Source: Primula veris (Eukaryota > Streptophyta > Magnoliopsida > Ericales > Primulaceae). From it: a DNA stretch of 64,000 nt. Below are positions 1-10,460 of this stretch, one piece after another. The notes under the pieces are model-generated. The model saw only the letters and a list, made by a program, of their open reading frames with translations. It searched no databases and had not been told where the DNA came from. Made by a program: the position numbers and the translations under genes. Where the stretch lies: the NCBI GenBank assembly GCA_963682055.1, contig OY821750.1:32042081-32106080 (forward strand). Direction: 5' to 3'. Every line of letters starts with the position of its first letter. The stretch's first letter is position 1.

Positions 1-260
1 ATATCTTCCTCCTCTGCTCTTTCTCTTTCTTTTTTCTTCATCTTCTTTTTTGCACCACTATGATGTAACAATCAACCCTGTGATCCTAAGGGTTTTGTGT
101 TACGTCTAGGGTTTTTGTCATTTTTCATTTGACTCTTCTTTCTTTTTCACTTCTTCTTTATGTTCCTCCTCATTTTCTTCTTCTCCTTTCCCTCTTATCT
201 TCCTCTTTTCTTGCACTTTTCTTCTTTTCCTCTTTTTCTTGTTTCTTATGTTTTTCTTTT
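1..260. other. Polypyrimidine-rich tract
   Basis: Mostly C and T on the plus strand (purine-rich on the element's strand), with only a short mixed stretch near 55-115. A polypurine tract is expected next to the 3' LTR, which would lie just left of the window, so this may be that neighbourhood. The exact site cannot be fixed. Confidence 0.35.
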
Positions 261-331
261 GGCGCCTCCTGCTCACTCGGCCTGCTGATATAGTTGATCT
301 TATTTGCCTGATCTTCTGTACTAGCTCTTCT

Positions 332-485
332 CGGATGTAATAGATCTTTATCTCGGATGTAACAGATTTTCTTTTCGGATGTAATAGATTTCCTTTTCGG
401 ATGTAATAGATTTCTTTTTCGGATGTAATAGATTTCTTTTTCGGATGTAATAGATTTTCTTTTCGGATGTACTCTGATGTAATGA
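332..485. repeat. 22-bp tandem repeat, 7 copies
   Basis: The word CGGATGTAATAGATTT recurs with an exact 22-bp period at 332, 354, 376, 398, 420, 442 and 464, with small changes in the T-rich linker. Since 22 is not a multiple of 3, the minus-strand ORFs that cross it just repeat one phrase in rotating frames. Confidence 0.95.
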
Positions 486-652
486 ACAATGATATATCCC
501 ATATTCATTAATGAAAATTATATTTGCCCTTCTATTTTTGCACCTTTATCTTGTACTTCTTCTTATTGTTGAATTTGTGGTTTGTTGGGATGTGGACCTT
601 TTGAGTATCTTGTACCTTTATTTCTTGCTGGACTGTAGACCTATCCCTCACG

Positions 653-925
653 TTGTCAATCATAGGTGCACGCTCCCAAGTTTTGTCAGGAAACATGCAT
701 GCTCCCAAGTATTTGTCAGATAACAACACTAACTTTTCTCTATTCAATGCTCAACCTCGGCTTGAGGAGCGCATCCGTGTCCTTACTAGGACGAACACCG
801 AACTCTCCAGGAAGAATGAGTGCTTGGTAGTCATGAATGACTCTTACCAAGCTCGGTTTGACAGCTCTGCTCGGGTAGCTTTCTCCCGGTCTGGTAGTTC
901 GGTTTTTCCACCTATTGATCCTTAG
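653..925 (+). CDS. Short antisense ORF, possibly an exon
   Basis: An open plus-strand frame of 90 codons ending PPIDP-stop. Its second half (PRLEERIRVLTRTNTELSRK) is a heptad-like charged helix, like the other plus-strand ORFs in this element. An acceptor-like TTTGTCAG at 711-718 precedes the well-behaved part, so this may be a terminal exon rather than a whole gene. No recognised domain; low certainty. Confidence 0.3.
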   Translation: MSIIGARSQVLSGNMHAPKYLSDNNTNFSLFNAQPRLEERIRVLTRTNTELSRKNECLVVMNDSYQARFDSSARVAFSRSGSSVFPPIDP

Positions 926-1072
926 TTGGATTGGGCTGGTTATCTGATGTATATATTTTTTGTTTTGGAACTTGTATTTTATTTTGTATTAGAATCATAT
1001 GTATCTATTCGTATCTCGTGCCTTTGTCTTATGAACTGTTGTGACGCCTCGTACTTCGTGCCCTTTGATTCC

Positions 1073-1080
1073 TTATAAAT
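1073..1080 (+). promoter_or_regulatory. Plus-strand TATA box upstream of small antisense ORF
   Basis: TTATAAAT lies about 85 bp before the ATG at 1161, the spacing expected for a plant promoter with a 50-bp leader. It faces against the retrotransposon's own transcription. Confidence 0.4.
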
Positions 1081-1160
1081 GCTTCCTATTGTCTGTACTT
1101 CATTATCCAATCTTCCTTTCTTTCTAAATTTTTGCTGCTTCTAACTTGCTTTTGTTTGAG

Positions 1161-1523
1161 ATGGCTCCTATTACTAGATCCGCCTCTAAAAAGAAAGCCC
1201 TTCTAGAAGAGGAGCCTACTTTCTTGCTACCTCGACCGCCTGGTTTCGGGGAGGAGGATTTAACTCCTCTTGAGCTAAAAGAAATTGAGATGTCATGGCT
1301 GAAACATGATCTCAAGTGTGCTCGGACTGAAGTGAGGAGGTTTAAACAATATTGGGACGAGGAGGGCACTGCTCGTTTCAAGGCCGAGCAAAAATACAAG
1401 TCTCGGTCTTATGCCTTGCAACATGCTGAGATGGCTATTTCTCGTTTGATTAGGGAAAATGAGCGTCTGGATGAGCTCTTGGCCCAGAAGGATGCCGACA
1501 TGGGGGGTAGTTCAAAGAAGTAG
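1161..1523 (+). CDS. Small antisense coiled-coil ORF of the Tat element
   Basis: 120-codon ORF starting MAPITRSASKKKALLEEEP. After a basic start and a proline-rich stretch, residues about 30-110 are a charged helix likely to form a coiled coil (LIRENERLDELLAQKDAD near the end). The start at 1161 is preferred to the upstream in-frame ATG at 1146 because it follows a plausible plus-strand TATA box (1073-1080) and has a better context (GAGATGGCT). GATGAATAATACTTG about 70 bp after the stop could act in polyadenylation. The composition resembles the other antisense ORFs of this element. Function not recognised. Confidence 0.5.
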   Translation: MAPITRSASKKKALLEEEPTFLLPRPPGFGEEDLTPLELKEIEMSWLKHDLKCARTEVRRFKQYWDEEGTARFKAEQKYKSRSYALQHAEMAISRLIRENERLDELLAQKDADMGGSSKK

Positions 1524-2262
1524 GATGGTTGTATTTTCTTTGTAAAATTTTCTTTTCGGTTGTATTGTTTTGTGTTTCCCCCTTTGTGGATGAATAATAC
1601 TTGTCTTGCACTTGATTATGTCTATCTTACTTTATTTCTTGTGTTCGCTTTGCTTTTATGTTGATATCATTCGACGTTACACAATATTGGACACCGAGCA
1701 ATATGCACGTTTATCCCCCCGGAGAGCGTTATTCGGCTTGAGGCTTAAATGCCGTCGAGCGAAGAACGGTCTCCGTCCATCTTGTTCGGTGTGCCATTTG
1801 TTGAAGAGAAGGTTGGTCGTCCACCTTAATCGGGGGCCGTCCTCGGTGTGATAATAGCAGTAGCGTATGCTGGAAGCTTTTAGTGGTAGGGTCCACTGGC
1901 CGTTTATTTAGGTGTAATGATGTGAACTGCCTTGGGTAGTGGGATACACTCTGACGTGGCAAAATCTGGAGCGTTTATCTGTAAAAATAGCAGCGGTTGT
2001 AGACTTTTGTATGGTTGCAAAAAGAGGTAAACCTCTGTCACACGAAAGGACGGTTATTATTTTATTCTTTTAGTGACTCCACTCCCTTTTACTGTGCCAA
2101 GTAATCCCTTTTGTTTTTATCACACAATTTGCTGAAGAAAATATCTGCCTCTCTCTCTAAAGTATATTCTTCCCGCCAAACAGGAAAATCATTCCGCCGC
2201 TCGATCTAGGGTTTCGTTGTATTGTCGATAGACTTGCTGCTGGTCTCGCTTGCTTGCTCATA
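1524..2262. other. Promoter and leader region of the antisense gene
   Basis: No convincing ORF. It contains GC-moderate sequence with several CGAGC/TCGG words shared with the LTR, then a pyrimidine-rich leader (CTGCCTCTCTCTCTAAAG near 2142-2160) and CTAGGGTTTCG just upstream of the ATG at 2263. That pattern is typical of a plant 5' untranslated region. The TATA box was not identified with confidence. Confidence 0.4.
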
Positions 2263-5200
2263 ATGAGAACTGTAAGTGGTTTTCCTTTACTCATTATTAT
2301 TATTTTGTGGCGTTGGTATATGGTCTAGGTTGTCTATATATGTCTGATGGTTCTTATGTATTGAATTTGTGTGGATTGGGATGGTAGTAAAACGTAGGGT
2401 TTCTGGTTAATTTGAGTGGGGGGTGGGAGCTCTCGTTATGGTAATGTTGTTTTGGTTTAGGTATTTGGTTAGTATATTGATGGAGTTTTGATGACATTTG
2501 GACAGGAAATTATGTCCCAAAGTCTGGCCCAAGTGGGCACATTTGTGGAAGAGGACTTTAAGAGGCTCGCCGGAATACCGGATAACATACACATTAGGCT
2601 GCCTGTTTCTGACGAGGAGATGATGGGATTTGTTCCTGTCGGAGAAGTTGATGTACGTTCTTCGGCATTCTTTACTGGGGGCCTTTGGCTTCCTTTTACT
2701 AGCTGGGTGGTGTCGTTCTTTGAGGCCGTCCAGATTGCTCCGGCCCAACTGGCCCTAAATGGTTACCGTACTCTGAATGGTATCCAAAGGTTATCGGAGT
2801 TGTCCGGAATACCTATTGAACTGAAGGACGTTTTCGGAGTCTATAGTTTGAGCTTTGAGCGTCGCAGCTCGTATTTGAAGACCCTGCGTGCCTTTTGCCG
2901 GCTCGTTACCGGTTTGCCGGATACCAACAAAGAGCGCAATCTTGGTATCGTTATTGCTTCCGACGAATGGGGTTGTGCGGGACATCAGATTCCTGGACCG
3001 GCTACCAATGCTCCCACTATGTCAGACCTCGGCGCTCCCAATGTAGAGGCTCTGTTAGCTCTTTGGAAATGGTGGGGGCCTGGACCGACGCCGGATCCTG
3101 CGAGCCGTACTGCTCCCATGCTGCTCGGGTACCCTATGGGGCCGGTGACCAAGGGGAATCATGTGCCCGAGATCCCCAAAGAGCCCGAGGAGGAATTCTT
3201 GAAAGTGGTCCGGGCTCGAAGTGCTGCTCGGCTTGGGAAAAAGCCAATTCGTTCTAAGCGTCGTGGATCTGACCCTGTCGTTGGAACAACGAAGAGGGCT
3301 AGGGGAACCGATACATCGGTCACCGAGGAGGTTGTTAACGTTGGCATGGGCGAGGGGGTGTTTGCTGCTTCCCAAGGGGATACCACCGAGGATGCCTCTA
3401 CGCCTGGCGATGTATGTGTATATATGTATATTGATTCTCTTGTGTTTTGATTGTTGTCGTTTAGTTTTCTAGTCCTTTGCTTTATTGGTTATCTTGTTTC
3501 AGTGACTGACTTCTCCATTGGTTACCCTTGCTCTTGCCCGGTCGATGGGTATTATTGTGTTTCAGGGGTCGATCGATAACCTATTCGGTCATATCAACCG
3601 CCTGGTGAATATGGGCGTGGATACGATGATCCTTCCTGTCATCTCGCCTGTTCGTGCCAAGGATACGAAGGATTCGCTTGTTACCTCGCCCATCCGTACT
3701 GAGGATGTAAGCGAGCATAGGGCCCCTGAGACTGTTCCTTCAGATAAGGAGGTGAGGGAAGAAGTGGAGATGGAAGCCGGCGAAGAGACTGCCGTGGGTG
3801 TTGGGAGTGGTGGGGAGGATGAGGTTCCCGAGGGACCTGAAAAGGTGTCGGTGGATGGGGTTGCAATGACCCGTTACATTGACCGATGTGGGGGTGAGCT
3901 ATTGGAGCAACCCCGAGCTTTGAAGATGGGGTATGCTGCTCTAAAGCCCCTTGCTTTCAAGGATGCAGAAAAAATAGCTGCTCAACCTACCATGTCGGTT
4001 ATAGAGCAGGCCAACGCTGATGCTCTACGGGTACGTGTGGCGAGTATTTTGTTATATATGCCATGATGCTCGCATTTTGGTTGGAATCTGATGTTTTTAA
4101 AGTACAGGTTGTCTTGGGTACCGTGGTGTTAAGGGATCAGATGGCAGCGCTAGGTGCTGAGAAAGAGAAGATGGTCGAGGAGAACGATCGGAAGATAAAG
4201 GACATGCTTGTGGCTTTTGAAGCCGAGAAAGAGAAACTGGTCGCTGAGAATAAAACCCTGGGCGATAATTATGACAAGCTATCGGTGGACTTTATGCACG
4301 TGACCGAGGATGTCGGTAAGCTGATGGCTGAAAAAGAGAGCATGGTCGTTAAGTACGACCAACTAGAGGAGGAGAACTTGCTCCTGGCGGAGGACGTGGA
4401 AACCGAAAAGGCTGAGGTGGCCGCTCTGAAAACGGCACACGCGGAGGAGCGGACAAGGTTAGCAATGATGGCTAATTTCTCCGTCTATTGTGCTCATGTG
4501 CGGGCGCTCAATTTCACGAATGTTCCTTTGTCGGATCGGGCGTGGTCGGAGATGGTGTATCCCTGTCCGCATGGTGCACCGCCGAAACCCTTAGACTGGG
4601 CGAATCTTCGTGAAGAGGAGCTTCCCCGGCTGCTGGGGCAGACAATTTCGACAGCGCTCTGTCCTCATTTTATGTCGGCCACGTCCACTCCTCGACCTGA
4701 TGTTACTGTTACTCCCCCACCCGCATCTCCTCAGGTGGAACCTTGACCATTTTTCTGATAGTATATATATATTTTTTGTTGTTTTTGTGTAGTCTTTTGG
4801 TATTCGAATTGTGGGTCTCTTTTGTATCTAGAAACATATTCTTTTGGGAAAGTGATAATATAGGTGCTGTGTTTTCTTTCTGTTGGGCTTTCTCGGGGTA
4901 ATTTTCCTGTTTGAGGGTTGTCATCTTTTGAAGGATGTGAAAACAAAATATTGTCAGGTACCTAATAATCCTCTTGCCGTGGTGGTCTGGACCTCGCCTA
5001 GTCGTAGTGTAGGTGACGTTATAGATAGTCTTGAAAGATCTAAGGCTGCCCTTACTGCTGAACTGAATTCTGCTCGTCATAAAGTCGAGGATCTGAATGT
5101 TCATATTGCAAACTTGTCTATTCGGTTACGTGACTTGGGAGAGAAACTCAGCAAAAAGACCGCATATTATTCGGCAAACAAGGGTAAAGCGAAGGAACTT

Positions 5201-5551
5201 CTTGGTGCACTTCGGCGTTCTCATGATGAAGCCCGAGGCCGTGTGACGAGCTTGAACTTGGTCCTAGGGGCCGTTTTCGAGGATGCGGACCTGCTGCTAT
5301 CCTTTGCCAAAGCGTATTGGGCCCGAGTTCGCGCTTTAGAGGTGCTGGAGCATGTAAAAGGGATGAGTGGTGTGGCCCGGGCAGAACGCATAGTTGATGC
5401 GACGGCCGGGGTAACTGAGACCACGGCTGCCTTGAACCGAGTCGATGCAGTCGTTCGTGAGCGTTTGGGGACGCAAATTGTTTCTCTTCGAGATAGTCAT
5501 TTTACTGATGTCATTGAGACCTCAGCGTCTGTTGACTGTTTATCGGATTAA
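2263..5551 (+). CDS. Antisense accessory gene of the Tat element, exons 1-5
   Basis: Plus-strand gene, opposite to gag-pol. Modelled exons: 2263-2271 (ATGAGAACT, donor GTAAGT), 2506-3411, 3566-4030, 4108-4734 and 4958 to about 5540. All junctions that can be placed are GT-AG and fall between codons. Exon 2 has the stretch GGLWLPFTSWVVSFFEAVQI then PAQLALNGYRTLNGIQRLSE, resembling the 'putative gypsy type transposon' family PF04195. Exon 3 is acidic. Exon 4 (4140-4470) is a strong coiled coil of Glu/Lys repeats; exon 5 is another helical region. If the fourth intron is not removed, the protein ends with a TGA at 4744. Frame 5 closes at 5551. A last exon at 5683-6330 may belong here. Function is unknown; gag-pol does not need it biochemically. 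Related antisense ORFs are known in Grande-type elements. Confidence 0.6.
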
Positions 5552-5682
5552 TGACTGAGTAACTTGTTTTGTCGTTTAATTTGTAGCTTGTATAAAAATA
5601 TTCGTTTTTCTCTTTTCGTCTTTTCATTTCTTGCGGTTGAATATTCATCTCGTCTCCTTCTTCCCCGTTTTTTTTTTTATAG

Positions 5683-6330
5683 GCACACGCTACTATGTCG
5701 CACCAGGCTGGTTCTCCAGGCCTAGTTGGCCCGGGGTTAGGACCTACTGGTGCTGCCCGGGACGAGGTCTCATCTGGTGCGGCTAGTGAGGTGCCTGCCA
5801 AGTGGCCTTACATCGTTTTGATGGGCAAAAATGTCAAGTTGATCGACCAATGTGCTCGACTTCGGGCCAAGCTGAAAACTCAGGCGGCCTCTTTTCGAGA
5901 ATATGTTCGCCGTGCTGAGCATGTCGTTGATGTTTAGGAGCGTCGTTTGGATCGATATTGGCGTGTGAACGAAAAATACTTCGGCAAATTAAAGTCGTTG
6001 GTTACCAAGGCCAACATGTTGGTGAAGTATTTTCAGCTGTCTAGATCCAGATATGAGGCTTCTACGGATTGGATCGAAGCCCGTAACCTTCCCTTCGATG
6101 ATGCCCGCCGCAAAGCGGCCTCGGATGCTCACGAGATTGCTAAAGGAGCCAAGTTCGCAGCGAGGCTTAAGACGCTGACCTGCATTGGTGCTCATACGAC
6201 CAATTTCGACGCACTCATCTCTGAGGAACGGTTTGATGGCGATGAGACAGATGGGGACACGACGACAGATGACGAAGAGGTTGAGCTCGGTCAGTTACCA
6301 TCGTGTTCCTCCTGTAGTAGTAGTTCTTAA
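5683..6330 (+). pseudogene. Antisense gene, last exon with in-frame TAG
   Basis: A pyrimidine tract plus TATAG at 5682 gives a good acceptor, followed by an open frame (AHATMSHQAG...) in phase 0. The frame is interrupted by one TAG at 5935-5937 but continues in the same register to 6330 with coherent helical sequence (ERRLDRYWRVNEKYFGKL), about 215 codons in all, ending in an acidic then serine/cysteine-rich tail. The TAG is therefore probably a recent mutation. It could equally be a separate gene starting at ATG 5695. The donor that would join it to the preceding exon is not clear. No known domain recognised. Confidence 0.5.
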
Positions 6331-6406
6331 ATCCGTTTCTTCATTGTTGGTGATATCTTGTTGCCTCCGTAATGCGGGCGAGGACTATTTGTGTCTTCTT
6401 TTTTTT

Positions 6407-6600
6407 TTTTCTGAGCTTCTTATTGTCATACTGATATTTCATTGATTGGATTGATTTTCCTTTGTTGATTTCTTCGTTCGATATTGTGTCGCCTCTTTTT
6501 TTTTTGTGTTCTGAGCTTCCCATTGTCGTACTGATATTTCATTGATTGGATTGATTTTCCTTTGTTGATTTCTTCGTTCGATATTGTGTCGCCTCTGTAA
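6407..6600. repeat. 100-bp tandem duplication
   Basis: The segment with CTGATATTTCATTGATTGG through GATATTGTGTCGCCTCT occurs twice with a 100-bp offset (6431 and 6531). Both copies are preceded by T-runs. They lie just after the last exon of the antisense gene. Confidence 0.9.
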
Positions 6601-6760
6601 TGTGGTCTATTTTCATTTGCTTTTTTTTTTGTCTTTTCATCGTTTTTTCGCCATATGTTAATTATATCGTCTCCATAATGTGGGCCTGAATTGTTCTTCT
6701 TCTCTCTGTATTACTTGCCATCCCTGCTCATTGGATCGATAGGTACCTGCATATATTTGA

Positions 6761-7354
6761 GTATTCCTAGGCATTCTTTTAGACATGCCATGTTGGGAAT
6801 TTCACAGTATTCCTAGGCACTTGGCCATGTTGGGAATTTCACAGTATTCCTAGGTGTTCCTTTGAAAACACGCCATGTTGGGAATTTCATAGTATTCCTA
6901 GGCACTCGGCCATGTTGGGAATTTCACAGTATTCCTAGGCGTTCCTTTGAAAACACGTCATGTTGGGAATTTCACAGTGTTCCTAGGCACTTGGTCATGT
7001 TGGGAATTTCATAGTATTCCTAAGCACTCGGCCATGTTGGGAATTTCACGGTATTCCTAGGCACTTGGCTATGTTGAGAATTTCACAGTATTCCTAGGCA
7101 CTTGGCCATGTTGGGAATTTCATAGTATTCCTAAGCACTCGGCCATGTTGGGAATTTCACAGTATTCCTAGGCACTCGGCTATGTTGGGAATTTCACAGT
7201 ATTCCTAGGCACTTGGCCATGTTGGGAATTTCACAGTATTCCTAGGCGTTCCTTTGAAAACACGCCATGTTGGGAATTTCATAGTATTCCTAGGCACTTG
7301 GCCATGTTGGGAATTTCATAGTATTCCTAGGCACTCGGCCATGTTGGGAATTTC
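6761..7354. repeat. Tandem array, 37-bp unit, about 15 copies
   Basis: About 15 head-to-tail copies of a unit containing GCCATGTTGGGAATTTCAC and AGTATTCCTAGGCACT, basic period 37 bp. Four copies carry a longer junction (CGTTCCTTTGAAAACACG or a relative) of about 47 bp. The array lies exactly between the converging pol (minus) and antisense gene (plus). Confidence 0.95.
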
Positions 7355-7523
7355 AGCTGCACTCGTTAGACATCATAACAAGATATTTTATTCATGTAAA
7401 AGATGAAAGATAATGCCATAACAAGATATTTTATTCAGCTGCACTTGTATTTTATTTATTCAACATACAAGATAATGTCATTAAACAGGAGGGGTAAGGT
7501 AGCACCTGTATTTGTAAGACAGC
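7355..7523. other. Spacer between tandem array and integrase end
   Basis: AT-rich spacer with a short internal repeat (ATAACAAGATATTTTATTCA at 7376 and 7419). It would be the 3' untranslated region after integrase. No ORF is seen. Confidence 0.5.
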
Positions 7524-9251
7524 CTATACGTAGTACTTCTTTAGGTTAGCTACGTTCCAAGAATTCTTTTCTCCTCGTCTTTTGTCGAACAGGACGCTTT
7601 TGAGTTTGTAGGTAACTGGGCTTGTTCTCTTAACGATCTCGTATGGTCCTTCCCAGGTGGGGCTCAATTTGCCATGTGTTTCGTTTCGGGTATAGACCGT
7701 TACACGTCGCAGCACCAGTTCTCCGACCGTAAACTTCTTGATCCCTTTCACCCTCTTGTCATACGTTTGCTTAACGCCTTGTTGATACTTAGCTAGCGTA
7801 AGAGCTGCTATCTCTCGTTTCTCGTCTAGCATGTCAAGTTCTTCTCTCATTCTTTGTTCATTGTTTCCTTGCTCGACTAAAGTTGTTCGTAATGTTGGTA
7901 GCCCGATTTCAGTCGGTATGACGGCCTCGACGCCGTAAGCTAAACTGAACGGGGTTTCTTTGGTGCCCGTCTTTGGTGTAGTTCGGCACAACCATAAAAC
8001 GTTAAGTAGCCGCTCGGGCCATCTCCCCTTTGCTTGTTCAAGGGTTGTCTTGATGCCATCTAGTACGGTTCGGTTTGATACCTCTACCTGGCCGTTACCC
8101 TGTGGGTATGTTGGCGTCGAATAGAACTTTCGGATACCGAGTTCTTCGTACCAAAGCTGCAAGTTGGCTTCCTTGAACTGGGTGACATTATCTGCGACGA
8201 TGGCGTACGGTATACCGAACCTTGTGATGATGTGCTCCCAGATGAACTGTTCGACATTACTGGCTTTAATTTCGCGGAGAGGTTTAGCCTCAACCCATTT
8301 AGTGAAGTAGTCCGTCGCCACGATCAGATATTCGACGCTGCCGGGTGCTCTAGGAAGCTTCCCGACTATATCAATCGCCCATTGAGCGAATGGCCATGGT
8401 GCCGATACCGGGGTCATCATTGATGAGGGGAGCCAAGGTATCTTGGCGAATCGTTGGCACTTGTCGCAACGTTGGACGTATACATCGGCATCTCGCTTGA
8501 TATAGGGCCACCAATATCCTTGGGTGATTGACTTGTTGGAAAGGGACCGCCCTTTGATGTGTGCTCCGCAGGATCCTTCGTGGATTTCCTCCAATACCGG
8601 TAGCTGCATTTCGGACCGGACACACAGAAGATGGGGTCCTCGATAACTGGATTTGTACAGTTTATCGTCGTCGGACAGCCAGAAATGAGGAGCCTTTCTC
8701 GTAATTTTCAATGCTTTTATCTTATCTGCCGGGAGGGTTCCGCTTCGCAGGTAGTGAATCATGTCGTCCATCCAACCTAGTTCATATTGTACTGATGTTA
8801 CTTGGTCTATTCTTTTGGTTATGCTCGAGGTCGGCAGTAGTTCCACTGTGATCGACCGAGTGTCAGTTAATGTTAATGTCGAGGCTAGGGTGGCCAAGGC
8901 ATCGGCATGTGCATTTTCAGTGCGGTTGATTTTTATTAGCTCGCACTGCTCAAAAGTAGTCATCAAGCTTTGGACTTTTTCCTTGTAGAGGATCATTCTA
9001 TCATCCTTGGCTTGGTACTCGCCGATGGCTTGATTGACGATCAGCATGGAATCTGAACTTGCAATTAAGTGGGAGCACCCAAGGGACCGGGCAATGAGCA
9101 TGCCATTTATCATGGCTTCGTATTCTGCCTCATTGTTGGTAGCTCGAAAGCCCAGTTTTATGCTTTTTTCGATGATTGCTCCCTCTTTAGACTTTAGGAC
9201 GATTCCTGCTCCGGATCCGTCCTTGGTGGCTAATCCGTCGACATGTATCTG
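7524..9251 (-). pseudogene. pol: Second RNase H and integrase
   Basis: The frame is open from just after the TAG at 9252 and in register with RT. The second RNase H (about 9250-8840) keeps D in HVDG, E in NNEAEYEA, D in SSDS and D in HADALA. Integrase follows: a zinc-binding HHCC (HEGSCGAH through CDKCQRF), then a catalytic core with D in WAIDIVG, D in VADNVTQF and E in NGQVEVSNR, then a C-terminal WEGPYEI domain. The usual SDNGTQF reads ADNVTQF, replacing a conserved glycine. The first ATG inside the frame is at 9113, but it is not the natural start since this is part of the polyprotein. Ends with a stop at 7524. Confidence 0.9.
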
Positions 9252-10460
9252 CTAGTGTGATTGTGGAGAGAGTGCCAAAGGCTCATCATAGCCTTCGGTG
9301 AACTCCGCGACGAAATCGGCCAAGACTTGTCCCTTTATGGCATGACGGGGTACGAACTCGATATGAAATTGGGATAGTTCGACCCCCCAGGAGGCAACTC
9401 GACCGCTAATGTCTGTCCGCCGAAGTGACTCTTTGATATGAAATTTAGTGTATATACGGACCAGATGAGCTATAAAATAGTGTGGCAATTTTCTGGTTGC
9501 GACGACCAATGCCAGACACAGCTTTTCCAAGGGTAGGTAACGTGTTTCGGCTTCGACCAGAGTCTTGCTGACGAAGTAGATCGGAAATTGTTCCCGACCT
9601 TCTTCTCTTAGGATAACTGCGCTCACAGCTGTAGTGGAAACTGCTAGGTAACACGCCAGAATATCTCCTTTGTTCGGCCTTACTAGCAGTGGCAGCGTCC
9701 TCAAGTACTCTTTGAGATTGTTGAATGAAGCTTCACATTCCGGGTCCCACTCGAATTTCTTATCCTTCTTGAGTGATTCAAAAAACGGCCATCCTTTGTC
9801 TGCGGATCGGCTGATGAACCTGCTCAATGCGGCCATCATTCCCGTGAGCTCTTGTACCTGCCTCTTATTTTTGGGTGCTGCTAGGTTCCGTAGAGCTGCG
9901 ATTTGATCGGGATTAGCCTCTATTCCTCGTCGGCTAACCATATGCCCCAAAAATTTCCCTTTGCTGATGCCGAACGCACACTTGCTCGCGTTGAGCTTTA
10001 GTTTGTGCTCGCCCAACGTTTGGAAGACGTCTCTAATGTCTTGGAGGTGGGATGTGGCCTTTTCGCTCTTGACGACCATGTCGTCAATGTATACCTCCAT
10101 TGTTTTCCCTATATGATCTCGACATACCCTTGTTATCATCCTTTGGTATGTTACCCCCGCATTGCGTAGACCGAACGGCATTACTATATAGCAATAATTT
10201 CCTAAAGGTGAGATAAACGATGTCTTTTCCTGATCCTCGTGAGCGAGGGTGATCTGATGGTATCCTGAGTATGCGTCAAGGAAGGTCATCCGTTCTGCTC
10301 CCGCAGTTGCATCCACCAATTGATCGATCCTTGGAAGGGGAAAGTGGTCCCTCGGGCAAGGTTTGTTGAGATTGGTGAAGTCTATACAGACTCTCTCCTT
10401 TCCATTCTTCTTTGGGACGACGACCGGGTTGGACAACCATTTTGGGTAGTAGACCTCCAT
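9252..10460 (-). pseudogene. pol: Reverse transcriptase and first RNase H
   Basis: This frame resumes pol right after the frameshift. RT motifs in order: SNPVVVPKKNGKERVCIDF, PLPRIDQLVDA, the YIDDMVV active site (near 10080-10093), SKCAFGISKGKFLGH. The connection and RNase H fold follows (ETRYLPLEKLCLALVVA, then IKGQVLADFVAEF). This first RNase H lacks the leading acidic residue, as is common in Tat elements. The frame ends at a TAG (9252-9254) where related elements have a tryptophan codon. The reading frame continues intact beyond it, so the stop is a recent point mutation. Confidence 0.9.

Noticed and set aside
118..508. Two overlapping minus-strand ORFs with repeated lysine/isoleucine phrases
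   Set aside because: They simply translate the 22-bp tandem repeat and the pyrimidine tract; the phrase repeats in rotating frames.
1600..2230. Possible second LTR of the retrotransposon
   Set aside because: It shares only short TCGG words with 13538-14016, with no TG...CA block aligned to it. The second LTR must lie outside the window.
7376..7440. Apparent CRISPR-like spacing near the 37-bp array
   Set aside because: Adjacent repeats have no unique spacers of constant length. This is a plant nuclear tandem repeat, not a CRISPR array.
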